From Pelobates cultripes (taxonomy: Eukaryota > Chordata > Amphibia > Anura > Pelobatidae), in contig OW240921.1 in assembly GCA_933207985.1 (NCBI GenBank), positions 15,624,594-15,688,593 of the forward strand: DNA of 64,000 bases. The letters run 5' to 3'. The notes under the pieces are model-generated. The model searched no databases. It saw only the letters and a list, made by a program, of their open reading frames with translations, and was not told where the DNA came from. The stretch's first letter is position 1; each line of letters begins with the position of its first letter. This document shows positions 13,138 to 27,649 of this stretch, in pieces. A program made the position numbers and the translations under genes.

Positions 13138-13855
13138 AAGTTTAACAGTTTAATCCTTAGTACATGTTGACATTACATAACCAGTACTTTAAATGCCTAC
13201 CTCAGTTTCCTCTCCGTTTGATGTCCCCCATCCCCAGTTTATGATGTGCGCTGGGATGTTTACTAAAGGCTGCAGAAGCAGTGCTTATTTTAAAAGAATG
13301 ACCTGCATATGATGAAGTATCTGAGTTTTATAAATTGTGTCCTGACGTACAGGATGAATTTGATGTAGCAAATGGTTAACGTGTAACCTTAAAAGACGCA
13401 TGCCTATGTAGTCCTTTGAGTGTAGGACAAATTGGTTTAGTATGTTGACCGTGCACCATGGAGTACGGATTGACGATTCAATATTCCGAAGTGAACTTAT
13501 TAAAATGGCCAGAGTTCTGGTATATAAATGGTTGGTATGAGCAAACAGAGCTGCGTGTGCCCGCAATCTACCATGACCATGAGATGAGCTCATTCAAAAT
13601 GAGATCATGAAATGTAGGAGTTTTAGTATGTGGTTAAGCAGCCGTGGAATGTTTGAAGAAATACCTGAAATGGGATTGAGACTAGGCTTTAGCTGTTATG
13701 TTGTGACCGGCTGGGATGTGTTTGCAGACAAGGTAAAATTACTGTGTTGCTGCCAGCCAAGAAACTTGGGGAAATTATTGTATTCAGAGTGTGTATGCGT
13801 GGCTCTGTATACGTATGTATAGATTTGTACTTCCACCAGACTGGGAGCTGAGGAG
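13138..13855. other. non-coding DNA, nothing recognised
   Basis: Minus-strand open frames of 60-100 codons cross this region but carry no motif I recognise and have no splice context. Confidence 0.35.
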
Positions 13856-14290
13856 ATATCCACTGTGTCAGGGGAAGAGAGATCCAACCTGAGACATGAT
13901 GAGAGAGATGACAAAAACAATCTGAGAGGGGACGGGAGATCCAGCCAGACAGGGAACGAGACATCAAATTTGACAGCGAATGAGAGATCCAGTCTAAAAG
14001 ATGATGAAATATCCAATCTGAGAGAGGACAAGAGATCCATTCTGAGAGGGAACTAGAGAACCAATCAGGGAGGATGAGACATCCAATCTGAGAGAGGATA
14101 ACAGATCCAATCTGAGAGAGGGCAATAGATCCAATCTGAGAAGGAATGAGAGATCCATTCTGAGAGAGGACAATAGATCCAATCAGAGAGGGAACTAGAG
14201 ACCCAATCAGGGAGGATGAGACATCCAATCTGAGAGAGGATAACACATCCAATCTGAGAAGGAATGAATGCTCCAATCTCAGCGTACATG
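13856..14290. repeat. GAGAGATCCAATCT minisatellite
   Basis: Degenerate tandem units of about 24-27 bp built on GAGAGATCCAATCTGAGAGAG. A larger block (GGGAACTAGAGAACCAATCAG...) recurs about 135 bp apart at 14048 and 14189. Serine/leucine-rich minus-strand frames across it are repeat artefacts. Confidence 0.9.
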
Positions 14291-16574
14291 AGTAGAACAA
14301 TCTGATGAAAAAAATACATTTTTGTTTTGTTTTAAGATTTTTTTTGCTGGCAATATATAAGAATTATCACAAAACCCATCATTTTCTTGCTCACCTTTTG
14401 CCAAGAAATTCTATTACCGATGTCTGGCATTATCTTCTTTGTATGAAAATAAATCAATAAAATTAATTCTCAGTGGCACTCCTTGTTTGTAAAAACTCAT
14501 TCAGACATCATTATATGTTACCAAGCAGACACAAAGGCAAAATAAGGCGAAATGGATCATCAGCAGTATTAGATATAATGCCATTATATATATATTTATT
14601 TACCCTCCATTGCCAGTTGACATGCAGTCGGTTCAGAAGTATTTGTTTCATAGCTTTAAGCTTTTAAATATTGTTGGTACCTTAAACACTTATCTTCACA
14701 TGTTGGATGTCCTTAACGCTCCCTTGTCAATCACACATTGCTCTGCGGTTTTGTGAACTCAAAGTGATGGAATTAGTTACAGTTATCTTATAGCATAACA
14801 TATGAAAAGCAGCACACCTAATATATAATTATATTTCTGACATTAAAGAGGAACTGTTCCATTTGAGATAAGATTACTTTTTAATGCAGCACATGAAAGT
14901 ACCTATTTATATGCCACGCTTTGCATATAAGGCTCTATTTTCTTACAGGACTCCAGAAAAGTTATCTATGCTATATTTTATTTCATACAGGGCTGAATGC
15001 AAATAATATGCTACTAATTATTTCTACATATGGCTCAATATTTAGAACCCGTTTATTGGCAAAAAATAGCTGTGTGTCGTTACTCAGGGAGCCCAAAGCA
15101 ATCTGATGATAAAAAAAACAAAATGGTGCTTGGGTTTTGCTCATCTTCATATTCAACATGGGATTCTGGGAGGACTGTGGGAACCTAACTTTTCAGAGCT
15201 GCTTCATGTATGAAATTTTGCCTTGGGATATAAAGTGGGTTAGTAGCATATCAACAATATAGATTTTATCAGTGTCTTATCGGTATATATTTTAAAAATG
15301 CCAAAATCGTAGACTATTGTTGTATGTAGCTGATGCCAAATGACATCTAATCAGATGCCTCACAGTTTTAAAGGACTATTGCTATTATGTTCAAAGAATT
15401 TTACCTGCAACAGGTAAATTAAATATTGGGTTAAAAAAAAATTATGATTCTGGTACAAAATGTGGAGAGCAAGTGCATTTCTGATGACCGATATCTTTGA
15501 AGAAAATAAAATCAGAATGTATAAATTAAAGGGAAACATCACACGCTATGTTTTAGTATTAAGCTTGCTAATCTCGTATATTTAACAAACATGTGCTAGA
15601 ACAAAAAATGGATTGTGATGTACATTGCTAAATCTTTAATATACATTTCTTAGAAAATAGAGTATAATATAAAAATTTGTTAATAAAAGTTATATGTGGG
15701 TAACTTACTAAAGTGAGAACTGTTAGGAATTCCACATTGAATTGCATGTTTTTTTTTGCATTTCTGATTGGGAGAATTTTTTCACTTCTGCTTATTTTGC
15801 CATAAATTTGAATTCCTTGCAAATTTTACTTTAATTGTTTTCTGCAATGGTGTAATTTCTAGAGGAGTGACGTTCCCCTTTAAGAATGACAATGGTGGAT
15901 TGCATGGTATCGGTCAACTTTAATAACGATAATTGATGAATAGCTGAAATTGCTAAAGAAAGGTTAACTCTATTATCTTCACTGGTTATGCCAATACTTG
16001 GTCGAATTATCTATAGATTGCAATTTAAAGTGACATTTGATATTTTACACCAGGCACTGTCATTTACAAATGTCATATAAGAACTGCTTCTCACTACACA
16101 GCCGTAGAACACATATATAACTTCAGAGAAAATGTACACAAACCTTTTTATATAAATTTTATTTAGATTTTTATTGTTTTTTATTGATGGCAGAACTGAG
16201 CCTGTAGACTAAATGAAAAATACCTTTCGGCAGATTATTTTCTAGCCAAACGTCTCTTTTAGGATTTTTTTCTCTTTCTGTAAATACTAGACTGCATACC
16301 CTCCAGACATATTATCTGCGGCAATACATGCACTGACATTGATAAAGAAAAAATTGCCCCTGTTAAATCAGCTCTTCTTAAATATTTTGGACCCATTTAT
16401 TCAAGATATTGTATACATATCGATATTGCATGTTGATATGCAACTCTTTTTAATTCATTAACCACCATTTTTGAATGGAACTACAATTCTGACCATCTGA
16501 TAGTCACTTTCTTTGTTTAAACTGCAAAAGGTTATTGGAAATGAAAGTTAGCCAGGAAAAGAGGTGAAGTATGG
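14291..16574. other. AT-rich non-coding DNA
   Basis: No coding or RNA gene signal. The sequence is long, AT-rich and apparently unique, with only short A/T runs. Confidence 0.4.
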
Positions 16575-17061
16575 TAACGGAGCACTATAGGGTCAGGAAC
16601 ACAAACATGTATTCCTGACCCTATAGTGTTACAAACACCATCTAGTCCCCCTGCCCACCCTTGCCCCCTAAATATAGTAAAATCTTACTTTTATTCCAAA
16701 CTGCTGCTGCTAGATCTGCCCCTGATCTGCCTGCTTGGCTGACATCATCAATTGTTGTGATCTGAGCCAATCACAATGTTTTTCCATAGGAAAGCATTGG
16801 ATTGACTGAAACTGTCAAGGAGGCAAATCAGGGGCAGAGCCAACACAAGCCAAACACAGCCCATGCCAATCAGTATCTCCTCAAAGAGTTTATTAAATCA
16901 GTGCAGCTCTATGAGGAAAGTCTAGTGTCTCCATGCAGAGGGTGGATACACTGAATATTAGTATTATTAATATTAGTTAAAAAGCCTGACGTGAATGATT
17001 ATACTCACCAGAAGAAATTCAATAAGCTGTAGTTGTTCTGGTGACTATAGCGTCCCTTTAA
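16575..17061. mobile_element. TTAA MITE copy
   Basis: The left end is CACTATAGGGTCAGGAACAC, followed by its own inverted echo TTCCTGACCCTATAGTG. The right end is GGTGACTATAGCGTCCCTTTAA. The middle has AGCCAATCACAATG, GGGGCAGAGCCAACAC and CTCTATGAGGAAAG as in sister copies. The left TTAA is mutated and the right TTAA is kept at 17058-17061. Confidence 0.8.
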
Positions 17062-18275
17062 TCCTATAATAGCGTAAACTATTATATATTTTATTTTTTG
17101 CTAGTTCTCAATTATGTTTCTGATGCATAAACTTCATCTTTATCAACTCAAAGATCTAAGATCATTTTATTGAGTTTGGAAGAATGAAAGTCCAATTTGA
17201 CCCTGTCAGATTTTTGATCTGCGTTGGAGTGTTAATCGGTAAGCTATGCTTAAAAATGGAAACTGTAAATGTGATTATAATGCAATGGGATGTTGTTCAA
17301 CAACCTTCCTGCATTTTGTGAAATCATGCAACGGGGAATTTCAAAGATATTGCAATGATTTTCTCCTAAATACCTTCTGTAAAGACATAGGAGGGAGTAT
17401 CGCATTTCATCAGGGTGCTCACTAGACACGTGCAGTTTGTTACGTTAGTTACAAACTGAATGTAGTCCGAATTTGGCAATTCTGAAGTGTCTCATTGAAC
17501 AGAAGAATAAACTAAAACGAAAGATCCGTAACTAATCAAAACAATTCCTTGAGTCCTGCATTAGCGTGCGCCTGGACACACCCCCTGCGCAAGCCTATCA
17601 TTGCAGATTTTTGTAGGCAACAATGCTGAGGATTTAAATAGGAAGGGCAGATATTTCTACTCTCTCATGTGGATAATCCGAAATGACAAGCGCATATATA
17701 AGGTGAATTTTTCTTTGGAAGCATGACTGGTAAAGACACAGATTTGATGGCTGTCAGATCACTAGTCGAAAGAAAATATGAACATTCCAGTCACTTACTA
17801 AACATTCATTAAAAGGTTAATTTGGAAGGAAGTGAAAGGAAATTTACTAAAACTCCCATTGTGTTCTGATATTGCGCAGTTAAATCACAAGGTCATAAAT
17901 ATTTGTAAATAATGTTAGTGACCACAAATGATTTAAAATAAAACATATTTTTAATATGCTTCATCAAGTTTATTTGATTTTTTAAATTGACCATTTATTC
18001 TATATGACACATTTATTTTATTTACAAAGGAAGTGATGAAATGTTACCAAATGTAGAAGAAAAAAAAAGTACTATGTGGATATTATAAGCATATGCCTAA
18101 GGGCTTTTAATGTTTTTTCCCCTGATCAAATGATTTCACACCTTTTTTATTATAGATTATTTTTAAATTTCATTTAGCATACTTAAATATGCTCCACTGT
18201 GCTAAGTGCTAATAGTCCTAATCATGTCGTTTCAAATACTGTATATATTATGATTTTTATTGCCTCGTTCCGTTG
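17062..18275. other. non-coding DNA, possible old repeat at 17430-17520
   Basis: Mostly unique AT-rich sequence. The stretch CACGTGCAGTTTGTTACGTTAG...GTAGTCCGAATTTGGCAATTC resembles the ends of the hAT family at 5228 and may be a decayed copy. No genes seen. Confidence 0.35.
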
Positions 18276-18283
18276 GTCGTGAC

Positions 18284-18669
18284 TAGTGATGTCCCGAACG
18301 GTTGGCCGAACGGTTCGCCACGGACGGCGAACATATGCCCTGTTCGGTCCGCCCCCTATGTCATCATTGAGTAAACTTTGACCCTGTACCTCACAGTCAG
18401 CAGACACATTCCAGCCAATCAGCAGCAGACCCTCCCTTCCAGACCCTCCCACCTGGACAGCTCACTAAGAATGCAGCTTCACAATGAATGTAAAATGGAT
18501 GCTGTCCAGGAGGTGGAAGGGTCTGGGAGAGAGGGTCTGCTGCTGATTGGCTGGAATGTGTCTGCTGACTGTGAGGTACAGGGTCAAAGTTTACTCAATG
18601 ATGACATAGGGGGCGGACTGAACAGCACATATGTTCGCCGTCCGAGGCGAACCGTTCAGGACATCACTA
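18284..18669. mobile_element. hAT-like hairpin element with 8-bp target duplication
   Basis: GTCGTGAC is repeated exactly at 18276-18283 and 18670-18677. The ends are TAGTGATGTCC and GGACATCACTA. The inverted arms are long, about 170 bp each: GTTCGGTCCGCCCCCTATGT, TTGACCCTGTACCTCACAGT and GCCAATCAGCAGCAGACCCTC all recur inverted on the right. The 386-bp element has no transposase and is probably a MITE mobilised by a hAT enzyme. Two short opposing frames here are arm artefacts. Confidence 0.88.
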
Positions 18670-18677
18670 GTCGTGAC

Positions 18678-21600
18678 ATCATTGGTAGAAATCAGTGACT
18701 AATGGCTGTTGACCTTCTCCGAAACAGGAACCACAAGAAGTAAAATTAACCAGTAACCTATACTCTGAAATCTATTAAAGTAAAGGGTTATGACCATTGC
18801 AGTTTTACAAAGTATCCAGTACCATGATATGCTCCAATATACCAAAAAACTATTTTTTATAATAGCTCTACTTTATTCGTTTTTCTTAATAAAGGTCACC
18901 ATAGGAGTTTGGTTTCCATCTTCCAATTATTGTCCGCTATCTTAGTGCGGGTATTAGTGTAACTGAGAAAGCTCTCAGACAGAGTTTTAGGTTTACCTAA
19001 GATATGTATCACAAAGCAATATATCACAGGATAACATGAAAACATGATTTGACCCCAACTAATATGTTCTTCTGGATTTGAACACAGAGGCATATATCTC
19101 ACCTTGATCTGAACTTTGTCCATGCACATCGTGAATTACTTTGAAATTAAATGAAATTGCATATAAAGGGATTGTGATGTCATGGCTAGATTTCTTCGTA
19201 GATCATCCCATTCTTAACTTGGTCTGCTATGGCTTCAGATATTATTCCGTCATTGAATCCATCCATCCTTTTGTAGCATATAGCTTTGACCATAAAATCA
19301 GAGGAATCATTTCAAGATACTTAATGGGTGACTAGTCAGAAGAAACCTATATAGCACTTGACCACATCTAGCAATTAAAATGCTGTTGAGATATATATAT
19401 CTATATCTCTATCTCAACAGAATACACACATACTTTTAAGGGTTTTCTGTAATAAAATGTGGAGAATTAGCATTTTTTCCATTTTCCTGGAATATATAAA
19501 ATAATCTACCAACGGGGTGTATTCATAGAGGTTATGGTGACTTTGATCATGACATTCGAAGTTCAAACCAGAACCTCAACCTAACAATTCTAACCCTGTC
19601 AAATCTGTCATTCCCTTTCCAACAGTTTTGTTATAAAACTTTCACCACCGGTTGTAGTTCAGTGAACAGTCCTAATTGATATAATTTCAACTCCAGGGCT
19701 TTGACGTACTACTTCTGTAGATACCAATCCAAGTATCAGGACCAATACCCTACAGGTGAAGGAGACATTGCATTTTCAAATAGATTATGAATTTTGAATA
19801 TGAAAAGTGTGGTTGATTCCAGAATTAGCCTATCGATGGATGCACCAATAAAGTTAGAAAATAGGGTCTTGGAATTTTTATTCACTTTATGAAGTTGAAC
19901 CTTCTATAGCTAGAGCTGGATTACAGATTGTTTCTATATGAAAAAGGCATAATGATTCTCTGTGTGTCCTGAAAAGCTTTTTCAGAGTATTTGGCGAGCA
20001 GGAGGCTGCTGTAAGACACAACAGGAAGTGTAAATCCAAAGAAAATCACTCAAATTTGGATATTGTAAAGTTTGTTTAGTTTTCGTGATAGCAATTAGAT
20101 TATTTCTATCATATACAATATCTGTAATTCTATCATCTTTATCTTTATCTGTATATACAGTTGAAATACAAAAATTAAATATATTTCTGGCACTCAGAGG
20201 GACAACTGAATAATGCGATGTTCTTCTCCTAAGTAAAAGTGGGTTATTTTGTTTATGTGGCTAGGAACCAGCAGAAATTTGCCAAACCATATGTGTTTCT
20301 ATGCAAATAAAATGAACACAGAAATTAACACTCAACTTCTAAATACAGTTTTTTTCTGTCTTATATTATAACACTTTTTTACATTTGTTTGCCAATATTC
20401 ACAAGTATTTTTAAATCTTTTTGCAAAAAGAAATGAAAAACAAAAACAAAAAAAAAATCCTTAAAATTTTTTTTCTTAGTGATGAGCCATAAGGTGCCCC
20501 GACAAACGCAAAATCCCACGCAGGAATGGAGACTGTGAAATCCCAGAATGCATTGCTGTGACGCATAGCTTGGAAGCTCTTGTTGGGCCCATTTTTTTTT
20601 TTCGGTCCAACGTGTATCTGTTATGAACAGGTGGACAGACAAAAAGACGTCAAGGACAAAGACACACTTGGAGCAGGCCTGCTGTATTGAAAAATGCCAG
20701 TAGGAGCTCCCCCATTTGCTGTTGGTATTGTATTTTTTTTTTTTTTTTTTTAGGGACTGTGAATGAAATGTTTTTGTTTTTTGTGGGGTCCTGGCATTTC
20801 TGGATCCCGAAATATTATATAGCTGACAGAAGTTTGGATAATTTTCACTAACGTTAAACCCCTTCCATTTCCACACCAGAACACAAACTTAATAGCCCAC
20901 ATAATCAGAGTCGATTTCCATGTCAAGATAATACAATGTAAAATGGCGGCCCAGGGCTTGCAATCAGTGATAGGACCATGCAGACAAACAGCTAACAGTC
21001 AGACAATACTCAAAGTCCCTAGCTTCCCCTCTTTTTCATCTACTAAAGGGAAACAGGGTTCTGCATAATACCCACAAGAATGTCACAGACACTGGTAATG
21101 AATTGACAGGCATATGAAACTGTGGCAAGTTTTAAGGACTGTGCACTATCCCAGTATCCCAGATTTCTTAAAATGTTCCCAATAATATAATACCCCGTTT
21201 TGTCCTTGATATGGTGGCAAAAAAGTCTCAGTACATTTGAAATGGCGATCACCATTTGTTTTCCACTCGGATATAGGTCTCCAAATTTGATGCTTACACA
21301 ACCTGATCTTTAAGTCCCTTTAAGTTCTGATAGATCCTGGACTGCAGGAGGTTGTCTTTTTGAGAAGGACATGAGATATAGTCATGGACAGCACAAGTAC
21401 TAAAGTATCACAAGGTTGGCATTATTGCAAGCCAGCTTTCCAGAAAACTTGATGAACCAGGTCATTTGGTATTGAGATCACTGATCCGAAAACATACTTT
21501 TATGTTATTTATCTTCTATCCAAAAGAGAAAAGGTTTGAAGATAGTCGTTCACATTCCGATATCATTTACGGCATCCACAGTTACTAAACTGGAAGAATT

Positions 21601-22567
21601 TGTTTGTTTTGAGAAAGAGAGAGAGGTGCAGAATTTGGTTGATGACATTTACACTAACAAGTGATGCAGAGACAACATCGAGCAAGGGGAGCTGCCTCAA
21701 TAATGTTTACATTTGTGTTTTTAAGGGTTTTGTAGAAAATCCCTTTATGGATCAATTTGAGGTATGGAAGGGAACTACATGGAACGTTTAACCCTTTGAG
21801 TGTGAACGGGGTTTGCAAACTATTTCAGCACTAGAAGGGCTAACAAAATTATGAATTATAGCCTTGCATTTTCATAAACACCACCGAGGCTCATCATCAA
21901 CAGCTTTTTCATTCTCCACCGTTTTATAATCCCATCATGTTTCTCTTTCTTTCCTCCAGCTTCTATCCTTTTCTCCTCCGTCAGTTTTCCCTCATTGTTC
22001 CTCAATCACTGAATGTCTCTCGTCTGATTAAATCCACCTCTCCCTTTTCTCTCATTAGAAGGCGCAGCGAGTCAATGATGCGGCTTAAAAATGCATAATT
22101 TGTTCCCTCACAGTGTCAGATTCCTTCTAAAAAAAAAATAATAATTTTGTACTTTGAATTTTTTTTTTGTAAATTTTTTGTGTGTTTTTTTTTTGTTTTG
22201 TTTTGTTTCTGTTTCCATTTCTGCCAGTCGTGACAATTTTTTCAGGATTTCTATATTTTAGACTGTGCGTAGGAAGAAGACAAATGTTGAACAGAAAAAT
22301 CCAAGCAGTAGAGGAGATAGTGTGTGTGTCACTCCATGATTTAGAGCAAAACCAGGTTCTGGAAAAGAAATAAAACACAAAAAAGAACATATATAAACAT
22401 AGAACACAAGTGCAGAAAATATTTTCACATTACACTACGAAACTTCAGGATATCTACATAATATATTAAAATAACAGTCATGCGAAAATGTCATTGTATA
22501 TCACTTTGTGGTATGTAAAATTAACCAATTAATTATGTGCTCATTAAAATACAAACAGTGTTTAGAA
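18678..22567. other. non-coding DNA, no gene recognised
   Basis: Nearly 4 kb without a supportable exon. It includes poly-T/poly-A runs at about 20431-20470, 20590 and 20730-20752, a short AT/CTATAT tract near 19390, and a T/A-rich stretch at 22130-22210. A 165-codon minus-strand frame at 20379-20876 is lysine/phenylalanine-rich because it crosses these runs. Confidence 0.4.
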
Positions 22568-22760
22568 CCTTTAGATTGTAAGCTCACACGTTATCTTGCT
22601 CAGGCACTTTGTATAAAAGTACTATATTTGCTACTTTATAAGCTTGCTGGCAGGGTCTTTTAGTATGTGTTCACTAATTGTCTTTATTCACTCTTTTGTA
22701 CAGTCCTGCGGAATATGTTGGCGCTATATAAATAACAAGAAATAATAATAATAATAAAAA
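22568..22760 (+). mobile_element. LINE/SINE 3' tail with A-rich end
   Basis: TTAGATTGTAAGCTCACACG, GCAGGGTCTTTTAG and TTGGCGCTATATAAATAA followed by (AAT)n match the common amphibian retroposon tail in which TTAGATTGTAAGCTC leads to GGCGCTATATAAATA-(AAT)n. Only the 3' portion is present. The exact family cannot be fixed by eye. Confidence 0.65.
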
Positions 22761-25700
22761 AGTTGAACGGTCATACAACATATAGAATAATAAAAAAAAA
22801 GGTATAGAAGCATATAACAAAAACACCCCGATATAAATAGTATTATATAAGTGACAAATTCTTTGATCTATTTATTTTAGTATAATATTTCTTAGTAGGA
22901 GCTGTATTCACCTAAGGCTAAACCTCTTGCACCAGTTGCGCAAGACAAAAGATACAATGTAGCAATAATACTATAAAAAGCCCAGTAGTGTAGAAGAGAA
23001 AGGACTTTAGTTTCCTGTCATACTTCATGACCTGTCTTCTACTCGGTCTTATTATCCCAATGTAATCCCTGGAGGTTACTCTTGCAGATTTTGAAAAGTG
23101 TCCCTATAGGTTTTTTTTTTTGATGAATGGCTGGAAGTTATTCCCGTGAAGTGTAAGAATGTATACACTGCTTTTACATTTGCAAAGATTCTGACTTTTC
23201 CTTTGTGCTCGTTCGGGAGAGCGAATGAATAAAGTGCATTGTTTTGCTATATTCACGCTGTTTTCTTGGAGAGCAAATGACTGAAATTAGATGGTTAAAT
23301 CACTACTAGAATATAACAAAACAAGGCATTGTGGGAAAATAACTCACGGGAATACAGGATCTGTTTACAGAAAACTGGTTGCACTTTTTTTGCAGTTGCA
23401 TTGGCAGCTGTAAAATTGCAATCATCAAAACAGCGACTGTTTAACGGTGTGTTAATAAGTGTCTGAGTATTCATATCAGTTAATTTTCATGCAATCAAAA
23501 AGGTGAATATGATATCTAACTAGTACTGCAGCCTGCAAAGTAGTCTCTACCCCACCACAAAGGAGGTATGGGAGTAAGGGGGCCAAATTGCTTATCACCC
23601 TTGTTTATTTTTACAGCATCCCACCCCACCATGTATTGAACGATTACTTCAAATTAGTAAGGTGGCCATGGTGCTTGAAGTGTTTATGGTGCCTGGAGAC
23701 TGTATGTGTAGCGTTTCAATATGAAACGCTGCACATACTTTGTCTAACCCCTCTGCTGCCGGAGGTGTAATGCCATCTCTGGCTGCATTATTGGGGTGTA
23801 ATTAGCCAAGCTGGAGCAAGAGTTCTGGGTGGCTAATGTGAATCATGGGAAAATTTGGCATCTGATGCCAGCACTCTGGCACCAGGCAACCAATGGCGGC
23901 AGGACCCATGTCCTTTCCTCAGGTTGCTCTACCTGACCTCTCCTGCTCCCCCTCCAATGAGGCGTTGGAGGATTGTGCTGCAAGGAGAATTTGGTTACTG
24001 GGAGTTTTAGCATTATTTATATGTATATATATTAAAATTGGGGTCAGTGGACCAGAACAGAAAGGGTTACTCTATCTAGAAGTAGAAAGCAGTTACCCTT
24101 TAATCTTGATCTTTCAGGCGTAGATGGGTCCCAGGGATATCTGATCAGTATATGTTTGCATTGATATTTTTGTTAACTACCGAATTGCCACCAGGCTGGC
24201 TCTTGAAGTGAATAAATCTTGTCCAAATTGACGTTCAGATTAAAGAACCAGACTAGGACAGTTTTAGGAGTCCAAACCAGATGTACATAGTCAACTTACT
24301 ATTTACCACTAACGTGCCTCCTATTTTTTAACTCTATCGTATTTAGGGTCCTTGGTGGGTAGACAATATTTGATCTAGGTATTTCTTTCCAGATTTTAGT
24401 TACCTGTAGATAGTAAACCTTTTGACTGATTGGAATTTATCTTAAACCATCCTCACCCAACATTATTTTCAAAGTCGCTTGATACATTTGATTTTCGCTT
24501 GATATATTTCTGTCTAAACCTCACAGTTCTATAATTACGTTCTAAGATTAAATCCTGTAGGCATGTAAGACAAAGCATGTAAAATTAGAAATAGATTTTA
24601 TGCTTTTATATATTTTCACAAGTTAAATAAAAGTGGTGGTATAGTCAAATGTTTCACCCTACCTGCTTGAGTAAAGAAGATTCATTCTGTCTCTTAAACC
24701 AACCTCACCCAACATCGCTTGATGTATTTGACCTCTGTCTAAACTAGCTTCTAAATATTTAAACTGTGCCAGAAAAACTTTGTCAAGCCCCTGGGTAAAG
24801 TATTACCATTTGCTTAATATAACATTACATATATATATATTTTTTTATGATGGCCGCAAATTACTAAGTCGTTTTTTATCACATATTTGCAGACTAAATT
24901 AACCTTCCAGCAATCATATCTCATTTGGGCATTTGGCAGGATATTATATATCGTTCTGGAGACCCACAGAAAAATATGTTTATGCAGTTATCAGAGCACT
25001 CCGTTAATGCAGAAATGGAGTTTTATATTGTGCTCGACAGATATAGATGCCTGCACTGATAAGAATTGATTATGCTAATGTGTATACACATAAAATGACT
25101 GATTTTGGTTGCTAATGTTTTATGTTTATTGTAATTCACACAGTAATGGTATTTTGCGGTAATATAATTGATTAAACCATCAATTAGCTATGTGGGGGAC
25201 AGAGTTAGTGGCTATAACATGATTTAGTAGTTCTTTGTTTCTATCTAATTTATGGGGGTTTATGTAATGTTTATATATATAATTTCCATGAAGCTAACTT
25301 TACCTGAAATCTTTTTTCAACAAAATGACTATAGTTTTTACGGCAGTAACATAGCATTGCCATTATCAAGACTTTTTTTTGCTGCTGTGACAATGTTGCT
25401 TGTCAACCTATGACTGATATCTCTGTGTGTCACATGACTACAGACTATAATTATTGTGACCCCCAAAAAATGTGAAACATGCAAACTTACGTGATGAAAC
25501 CTTTCTTTTAGAGCAAAGTTTGGGTATTTGAAAATAAAAGGAAAATGTTTCAAATGCTATATAAAATTTATCAGAATGGTTTGTAGCCCACCGTATGTTT
25601 ATGAAGCAAAGGTTTTCAATAGTTTTTTTTTTTTAATACAACATCCTTTTGAATTTCTGAAGAGTTTGATTTAAACAAACAAACCATGCTGCTTTAACAA

Positions 25701-26404
25701 CGCGCTGCCTCTGTAAATGGTATCATCTTTGAGCTTCTCCAATCAAAAATCCCAAGGCAATCCACCAATGGGATTCTGGCCTACGTTTATCTATTTGTTC
25801 TGAATTACAAGGATCCAGAATGCTCAATACAAATTCTTAACAAGAAATTGGAGTCACAGTGCCCCATACTTAAACGTAGCACTAATCATGAGTAAATGCT
25901 GTTGATACAGAAAAAATATCAACCATTACCCTTGTCAATGTGCCTGAAACTTAAATATAGCATCCTTCAATTTATTGAAGCTGCCTGATGCTATATAAAA
26001 AAAAAGTATCATTATTTTAACTTGTAATGCTTGATAACACTTTAAAAATCATGTCCACAAAGGTATAATATATACCCCACGCGCTCCAGACCTGGCATAC
26101 CCCTGGGCATGAGTCCAGCTGTACGGTGGAGGCTATTAACAGTTCTAATGAATGACACAGGAGAAGTTATTACCGCTACAAATTCTGCTCACCGAGGAAA
26201 ATTTTTCACATTTAAAGAAAAGTAAAAAACTCTAATGAAAAGGGATGGCTCATAAATGAGTGATTGAATAAAAAATAAATCAGCCATACTAGTTATAGAG
26301 CGCACAGAGCTTTGTAGATCACTGAGTCTGTTCGTTTCTGGCTTTCCCTGCCTGCAAGCTTAACCGTTTCACCACCATTGCAGCTTCTTCTGGGAATTCT
26401 AAGC
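22761..26404. other. non-coding DNA with a possible old MITE at 23640-24000
   Basis: Within 23640-24000, GGTGCTTGAAGTGTTTATGGTGCC, GTAGCGTTTCAATATGAAACGC and GGCATCTGATGCCAG resemble internal parts of the TTAA MITEs, but no clear ends remain. The rest is AT-rich sequence with no exon I can support. Confidence 0.35.
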
Positions 26405-26584
26405 ACCGTATATACTCGAGTATAAGTCGACCCGAATATAAGTCGAGAACCCTAATTTTACCCCCAAAAAACTGGGAAACTTATTGACTCGAGTATAAGA
26501 CTAGGGTGGGAAATGCACCAGCTACTGGTAAATTTCTAAATAAAATTATAACCCCCAAAAATATATTAATTGAATATTTATTTA

Positions 26585-26820
26585 CAGTGTGTGTGTGTAT
26601 ATAATGCAGTGTGTGTGTGTGTATATAATGCAGTGGGTGTATGAGTGCAGTGTGTGTGTGTATATATAATGCAGTGTGTTTGTATGAGTGCAGTGTGTGT
26701 GTGTATGTATATAATGCAGAGTGTTTGTATGAATGCCGTGTATGTGTGTGTATGAGTGCAGTGTTTGTGTATGAGTGCAGTGTGTGTGATGCACAGTGTG
26801 TTTGTGTGTGTGATGCAGAG
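26585..26820. repeat. TG-rich minisatellite
   Basis: Units of about 24-30 bp combine AGTGCAGTGTGTGTGTGTAT with ATAATGC. Opposing frames rich in Cys/Val or His/Thr are artefacts. Confidence 0.9.
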
Positions 26821-27649
26821 CCTTGGTGGGGGGTGGGCATTATTATTTATTTTTTAAATTATTATTATTATTTTAATATAATTTTTTTTATATTATTAAT
26901 ATTTTATTTTTATTTTATTATTTACATTTTTATTTATTTACATTTTTTCGTCCCCCCTCCCTGCTTGATACATGGCCAGGCAGGGGGGCTCTCATTCCCT
27001 GGTGGTCCAGTGGATGGGCTGTGTAGGAGGGGAGCTGGCAGCGAGCTGTAACTTACCTTTCCTGCAGCTCCTGTCAGCTCCCTTCTCTCTCTTCCGGTCC
27101 GGTCAGCTCCCCTGTAATTCTCGCGGTCTGAGTGCCTCTCACCAGGGCCGTCTTTAATAACGAATGGACCCTGGGCAAGTGTTTGCTTGGGCCCCCTGTG
27201 CCCTGCCGCTCTTGCCCCTCACTCCCTGGTATGCAATCACGGCATCCATCCCAACGCAGTGGCGGTACTAACATAGAATGAATTTTATTGGGACCCCCAA
27301 TTGCAAGGTTGGACTAAAGGTAGAACCCCATCTGTCGTGCAACTCCAACAATGCTTTGACAGCTGGGACTCTACCAATTTCCCATGCTTGCAGGGTTGTA
27401 TTTAGCACTGAGCCATGTTAGTATGTTTGAATGTAAGCATGTGTTTGTATGGAGTATGTTTGTGTGAATGTGTTTGTATGTGGTACTGGAGTTTGAATGC
27501 AAGTGTGCATTTATGTGTAGTGTTTGTTTTTGAATGTAGGAGTGTGCTTGTATGTAGTGTTGACGTTTCAATGCAGGAGTGTGTTTTATATGTAGTGTTG
27601 AAGTTTGAATGGAGGGGTGTATTTGTATTTAAAGTTGCGGCTCAGATGC

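Noticed and set aside
20379..20876. 165-codon minus frame as the GPI-anchor exon
   Set aside because: Homopolymer-driven composition and no phase-1 RPG start or terminal hydrophobic tail.
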